Shown here: positions 58,605 to 64,000 of the stretch, one piece after another
How the letters are laid out: every line of letters starts with the position of its first letter
How positions within the stretch are numbered: position 1 is the first letter of the stretch
Made by a program: the position numbers and the translations under genes
The notes under the pieces: generated by a model
The model's input: only the letters and a program-made list of their open reading frames with translations
What the model was told of the DNA's origin: nothing
Database searches by the model: none
Assembly (NCBI GenBank): GCA_951213105.1
Contig: OX578137.1
Span: forward strand, 55,765,736-55,829,735
Source: Amaurobius ferox
Lineage: Eukaryota > Arthropoda > Arachnida > Araneae > Amaurobiidae
Direction: 5' to 3'
Length of the DNA stretch: 64,000 nucleotides

Positions 58605-59795
58605 ATAAATGTGTAAATGTGTTCGTAGAACTAATATTTCATCAGAACCTTCTCAATAAAAATTATTGAATCTTAATCATTAATCAACAATACTTTATCT
58701 ATAGTAGCATTTATTTGTAAAAATAGATATACACATTTTGAATAGTTTACTATGAAAGATATAAAAGTATAATTTTGAAAAAAGAAAAAATATATATAAT
58801 TTAAAACGTAAAACGTGTTGGCAGAACTAATACTTCATCAGAATATTCTCTTTAATGAAATCTCTGCGAACCTTTACCATCAGATTCATTCTCATTATTA
58901 ATCGGCCTCGGCACAATTCAGTTTCATTTTGCAAGTGTAATTAGTTTTCATGTCTTATGATGATGTTCAAAGAGGTCAGGATTCATTAAATGATGACATC
59001 TCATAAAAGAAAACTGATTATTTTTTCCTGACCCATCCACACAAATGAAGTAAGGGAGACTTACAAAAGAACATTAAAACATATTTTATAGCACATGTAG
59101 TGACATTCATTTATGATGATCCCGAATAATGTTCTTCAGTTGTCATTTCATAATTGCTCAAAGCGAAGCACAACATAAAATAGAATAATTACGATGTTCC
59201 TTCCTAGAAATATGGTTCCGTGTATCTCGATACTTCCTTGTCAATGCCCAATGTGCAGAAGATGTTTTCAGCATTATAATGCATAATGTTCTTTGTGTTA
59301 CCATAATATTCAACAAGAAAAGTAAACTTGTGACCGGTTTAAACATCTTGCTTCTCTTATTGCAACCTTGAAAGGAATACTTTTCTTGTTGGCCACCGAA
59401 AGAAAAATCCTCCCCGTTCACCTGTTCAGTTATGAACTTAATTTAGGTCGTCGAACTGTTTTAATATTGAAGCACGACGAAGCCTTTTTAAGTAGTAAAA
59501 AAAAAGTAAGTGGTCAGTTGAAAACTGATTCAAACCACTGCATATATATAGTGTTTCAGAATAGTTTGACTTCGGTTTTCGAGTTTAAGTAATTAGTTTT
59601 GAGCAAAAGTTTGTTAAAATTTAATATAAAATTCTTTCATATATTTTTTCGGGTAGATGATATTTTAGTCTGAATAAATGAATATTCAGGTAGATGAATA
59701 TTTTATTCTGTGAGGGAAATAAGAGGGCGGTTTTCAACAAGAATTGTAAATTATTCACCAATTTAAATACTCATTGGTCAACGTTATCTCATTGT
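58605..59795. other. Gene-empty stretch
   Basis: No supported gene. The 87-codon minus frame (59158-59421) and the overlapping 74-codon plus frame (59368-59592) have no motif I recognise. Bases 58640-58870 hold two loosely similar blocks with GAACTAATA.TTCATCAGAA words. Confidence 0.45.
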
Positions 59796-60068
59796 ACTTT
59801 CCCTACAATATTCATGGTAACGTAAAGAGAAAGTATTGGAATTGTGTCGAAAATCACAACAAGGTTTTTAACAGATCTACCCGTGTTAAGCACTCTAGAG
59901 TAAAATGAAAACTATATTTACATGACCTCTGTGTATTTCGTTGTGTGCAATGTATATAACACTCTAGCTGAAAAACTAATTGACCAAATTTTGCAAAATT
60001 TGGTAGATAAATCAGGTGTGGAATACTTTGGTTCTGATTAAATTTTTGGTACGATTCGGAAAGAAAAA
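59796..60068 (-). mobile_element. Family A right-end fragment, divergent branch (A14)
   Basis: ACTTTCCCTACAATATTCAT, AAGAGAAAGTATTGGAATTG, TCGAAAATCAC, GATCTACCCGTGTTAAGCA, ACTAATTGACCAAATTTT and GGTACGATTCGGAAAGAAA match A8 (38907-39199) in order. The left half is missing or too decayed to see. Confidence 0.7.
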
Positions 60069-63000
60069 AATCCTGCCTTTTTGCAAAATTGTCGAGTCAG
60101 CACAAAACATCTCTTTGAAATGAAAAATGGACTTGACCTCACCCCACCTATAAATACACAAACTCAATTAGCGAAACAACATGCTTTCCAATATTTGTAT
60201 TTTACAATATGTTGAGTAAGATTTTCGATGTAATGAATTCAAAAATATTTATTTCGAAACAATATAAGCTATATATCCGTTTTCAAAACAGAGTAATAAA
60301 ATATCTGTATTTAGAATTTAATAATACTCTGAATAAAAATGAAACCCTACTTGTCATACCGATCGATGCCAAGTAATTTTATAATTATATAAAATCCAGT
60401 TTTAACGTCAATTTAAATTGGATAGTAAGTGATTCAAAATTTAAATAGCATTCGATAAACTTGAGACATTATACTTACACAGGGAATACGTATTTGTGAC
60501 GCGAACACCACACAACCACACAGACCTATCAATTAATTGTAAAACATGGTTAAACATTAGATTATTCAAAATGTTTTCTTCAGCTCATTTAATCCGTCAA
60601 GTATTCCCTGCAAATTTAGCATTATCTGAAAATAGGAGCATTTATAGAGAAAATATAGAACTCGAATGATTCTAATCGATAATCAGATGTAACATCAATC
60701 GATTCTGGGTTACACATCCTACAGGAAATGCATGTTTCAAATATAGGGCAGATTATTTAGTGATTATGGATCAATGCAGCGAAATAATAAGAAAGGATTT
60801 AATTTCTCTATTTCTTTTAACTTCTTCATTTTATTTTTGGAGAATATATCTTCGCTTCGAGTCTCTGAAACCGAAAAGACAGTATCTTATAACAAATGTT
60901 CTAAAATAAACTGGTTCACGAACATTGGACAATTTTCTACCATTATTGAACATTTGGTAATTTTTGTAGGAATGTATTATTGCAAATTTCGAATAGATAT
61001 GATAATTATGGTACTTATAATGAAGGTAATTTGTCCTTTTCCTAGTCAACGTTTATAGGAACAAGGAAAAGGCATAAACCCTAAAAATTGTATTGCAGTC
61101 AATGCGATTGTAACTCACGTAATAACTTCCAACAGCCTAATATACTTTCTTCCCACTTATGATAATTCCGATACATATTATTAATTTCATTAAATTGTGG
61201 GGAAAATTAATTTTCTTATCTCTTCTGACGCTGACGTTAATGAACGTCAGTGCATAAGACATTTTCTTAAAATCCAAAAACATACCTTACAGTCAATCAA
61301 CATGTGGTCAACATCTTGCACTTATTATGGACAAGACAGAAAATATATGCAATAACGGGCTCTATTTGGATTTCTCATACTTCATTATTTTATGTTATCG
61401 CAAAAATGGTAATATAAAAAATTCAACAAATTTCTATAACTATATTTATATTTCAAACAGTACGCATAACAAGAAGGCAATATTTATAATGTTGCATTTC
61501 TAAATATTACCACTTACATGTTAAAATTAACATTTTCTCTCTTGCTTCTAATAATTTCGTACAGCTATGTGAAGCAATAAAACCACCGTAAAAGAATTAG
61601 TAAATTATTTGCAAAACAAACCCTATACTGGTGCACGCCAAATATTCTGTAAAGCAGGAGTTTTTATGTTGGTTTATAATTACTTTGTAGTATATATTTA
61701 TAAGATTTTTTGCGAAAAAAAAATTAGTCTGTTATAGTATTTGTTCAAAGCATTTATTTCAAAATAAATATGAAATTTCCATTTACCCAACATCATTTTA
61801 CAAGCACACCACTTAAAGCAGGCCATGAAAATATTATAAAATGTTAAGTTCTTTTGCCCTTCAATATCGAGAAGAGATATTCTCTAGACGAAGTAAGAAA
61901 TTTTCAGAAATGATTATGATGGCAATAGTGCCAGGCCAGAGTTGACAAAGCCGGTTTGAAAAATTGGTAGAGATCGTAAACCAGACAATTCTTCACTAAC
62001 CAATCTAAACATTTTCAAAATCTCAAGAACCCGCCAGAAAGGGGCGTTTCAGAAAATAAAGAAGATACACCCCCCCTGCATATAACAGTATTCATGAACC
62101 GGTTTCACTCTTATTATGAGCTCATAAGCATGGAACAATCGTTAACTACAACGGTAGTAAGAAAACTTGCTATTGGCCGCAGGATTCCTGATATTCCAAA
62201 GATCCCATCTCCGAATAATCAGGAAATCGCTATGAAGGCAACAGGCTTCTTATCCTCAGAGCATTTGCCCAGTATAAACAACGTGAAAGTGTGCTTATAG
62301 ATGCGTCCCAAATGTACAAAACATGCAATTTGCGTATGAAATATCATGTGGAAACTCAAATAGAATTTTTTCAGCCTTCATGGACTTTTATAAACGGAAT
62401 TGAATTCTAATATATTTTAAAAACGTCTCATAAAATTTTTTGTAATGATAGGTGTTCAAACATGCCAATTCATCAATCCCAGCTCGAGACAATAGCTTAA
62501 CGACTATAAATGAATGACTTAAAACACCAAAATAAATCCGTCGATTGTTTGAAAACGACGATTAGATATGTCTGGGATTTTATTTTTAATCAAACGACGT
62601 TCACCTCATGATGAACAACTATTTTTAATAGAATGTGCAAATGCCGTGTGTGCATGGTCAGGAACGTCCTTGAGACGTAGCACTCGATAGATGAGCCGAC
62701 CTTCTGATTTGCCTTTTCAAAGGATTTTTCTTCCTGAAACGTTTCAAGGTAAACTGCTCTCCCATAATGCTGTTCAACAGATGGCAAGATTTGACAGAAA
62801 GAAGTATTTGTAATGTTTATAAATAGTTGCTTGCTTTCTCTGATATTTATCAAAATGGATGGTGAAAAGCAGATGATTTTGAAATATTTGAGATGAGATT
62901 CTGGAATATTTCGAAACCATTTGATGTCCTTAGTACAGTTAGTAAAATGATAAATCACCATTTGTCTGTTACGGTAAATAACATGGCTTGTGCACACAGG

Positions 63001-64000
63001 GTAATCTTAAGTTATCCCTATTCAATCTATTTTCCAAAGATTTTAAATGGCCAACAGTCAATCAGACGTGATATAATTGCATCTGCCTTTTAAAATGTTG
63101 CCTGGTTTTTATGATTTTAAGTTGCTAAATTAAAATCTAGCAGCAAATTTCTTCATTAACAGTTTTCTAGACTAAATATATTTTACAAAAATACATATTT
63201 ACATTATACAAAATTAAATATTACGTTCTTATGCCATTTACATTATAAAATGTTTGCGTTCACACTGATAACTTAAAGTTGACTCTATTAATTCTTGATG
63301 CATGCCTACACATCTACACAAAATGTGCATACGCATCTACACAAAAAGTATTTTGTTGTTTTCTGTTACTTATATTTTATCTCTGAGGATCTCTCGCTGC
63401 AGAATCCAGCAGTAGTCCGCCAACATACTTCCGTTTCATTTGACGTTATATTGATTTCTATTTTGGATATTTCTAGGTGAAACACATTTCCATGCCCATT
63501 TGAGACCGACCGCTACCAGAAATTATAGAAAAAGTTTCAGATGTGAATGTAAGAAATGTACGTGTAGTGACATATTACATCCGATTACTTTATATGGAGA
63601 AAGTAATTCTTCAAAGATTTCTACAAATTCTTCGTAATAAGCTGTCCTTACATTGTCTAAAAAGTTGACAAAATACCCCTTTTCTGTTTAGCACTAACAA
63701 GGGAAATCCAATGGGTCCTGCAAACAACTGTATGCGGAGTTGTATATTAATTTGCGCATAATTGCAGTGCTTAATTTTTTCTTATATCTTACACAAAGTG
63801 TTTTAATTATTGGGGAAGTAATGAGAAAATAGAAAAAAAAGTGATAATTCTTATTTTGCAAAATATCATTCTTTGTATTGTATTATCAGTATTTTTATAA
63901 CTATGTTTTTTGTTCACCAGGTTGCAATTTGTAAGAATAACCCGGAAAACCATAACTTGAAACATGACACATCGTGAGATTTTCGAAGTATGGGACTATC
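60069..64000. other. Gene-empty stretch to window end
   Basis: Nearly 4 kb without a recognised gene or repeat. The longest frame is 135 codons on the minus strand (62590-62997), with no known domain and several Cys/His residues that do not form a regular zinc-finger spacing. A 94-codon plus frame (60774-61058) has one hydrophobic stretch. Splice-bounded exons of a larger gene cannot be ruled out. Confidence 0.45.

Noticed and set aside
62590..62997. 135-codon minus ORF near the window end as a gene
   Set aside because: No recognisable domain, no regular Cys/His spacing, and composition like background. It is kept only as a mention in the gene-empty stretch.

Overview
This is a eukaryotic, strongly AT-rich window that is almost entirely non-coding and built from interspersed repeats. 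I found no intact protein-coding gene and no operon-like structure; nearly every open frame is short and lies inside a repeat. A 5S rRNA-derived segment carries the GGGCGCGGTTAGTACTT and ACACCGCG blocks typical of arthropod 5S. With the small non-autonomous rolling-circle elements, pogo and Penelope-like remnants, this suggests a large arthropod genome. A spider or other chelicerate is my guess, not a demonstrated fact.

Two element families dominate. Family A (about 0.9-1.5 kb) has a left end with a small hairpin (ATGTG-n5-CACAT) followed by ACTTTCC. Its middle is rich in TTTGGCGA/TCGCCAAA motifs, then come a CA/GT microsatellite, a subterminal palindrome around TTCGAATTCGAA, and a perfect terminal hairpin ACTTTCCTTATA...TATAAGGAAAGT. 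Copies: 5690-6169, 9957-10840, 10841-11825, 20328-21270, 24453-25388, 31330-32269, 37535-38460, 38907-40366, 42451-43488, 52838-53760, 54363-55846, 56223-56962, 57603-58604, with fragments at 26148-26222 and 59796-60068. Family B (0.8-1.3 kb) is laid out the same way with different sequence: left hairpin (ATCAATCATGC...GCATTGATTAT), ACACTTTCCAACTT, CACGTG-centred repeats, a GACA microsatellite and a right terminal hairpin (AACACTTTACAAC...AAAGTGTT). Copies: 17695-18922, 19430-20200, 39200-40032, 40718-42023, 43640-44948. One A insertion and one B insertion can be compared with an uninterrupted paralogous site, and neither shows a clear target duplication. I infer Helentron/HINE-like rolling-circle relatives.

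Region by region. 1-5.7 kb: degenerate tandem repeats, a diverged duplication, a fold-back element and an inverted repeat. 6.2-6.5 kb: a tRNA-derived SINE. 7.0-17.3 kb: a head-to-tail array of three Helitron units (TC...hairpin...CTAG, between A and T). A tandem pair of family A elements sits in unit 1, and a composite 5S rRNA + tRNA SINE sits in unit 3. 17.7-25.4 kb: B and A copies, one B copy holding a 54-bp SINE tail with its own duplication. 26.8-28.3 kb: a frameshifted pogo/Tigger-Jerky transposase pseudogene. 31-45 kb: more A and B copies, a tRNA-Ser-like SINE, nested insertions. 45.9-47.7 kb: a minisatellite with embedded GA tracts. 48.1-48.8 kb: a Penelope-like fragment (GIY-YIG part). 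52.8-58.6 kb: four family A copies. 60-64 kb: nothing recognised.

No genes here work together. The interest is in the mobile elements: a composite 5S-tRNA SINE beside its simpler relative, and a Helitron array that records tandem insertion and bypass of an older 3' terminus.
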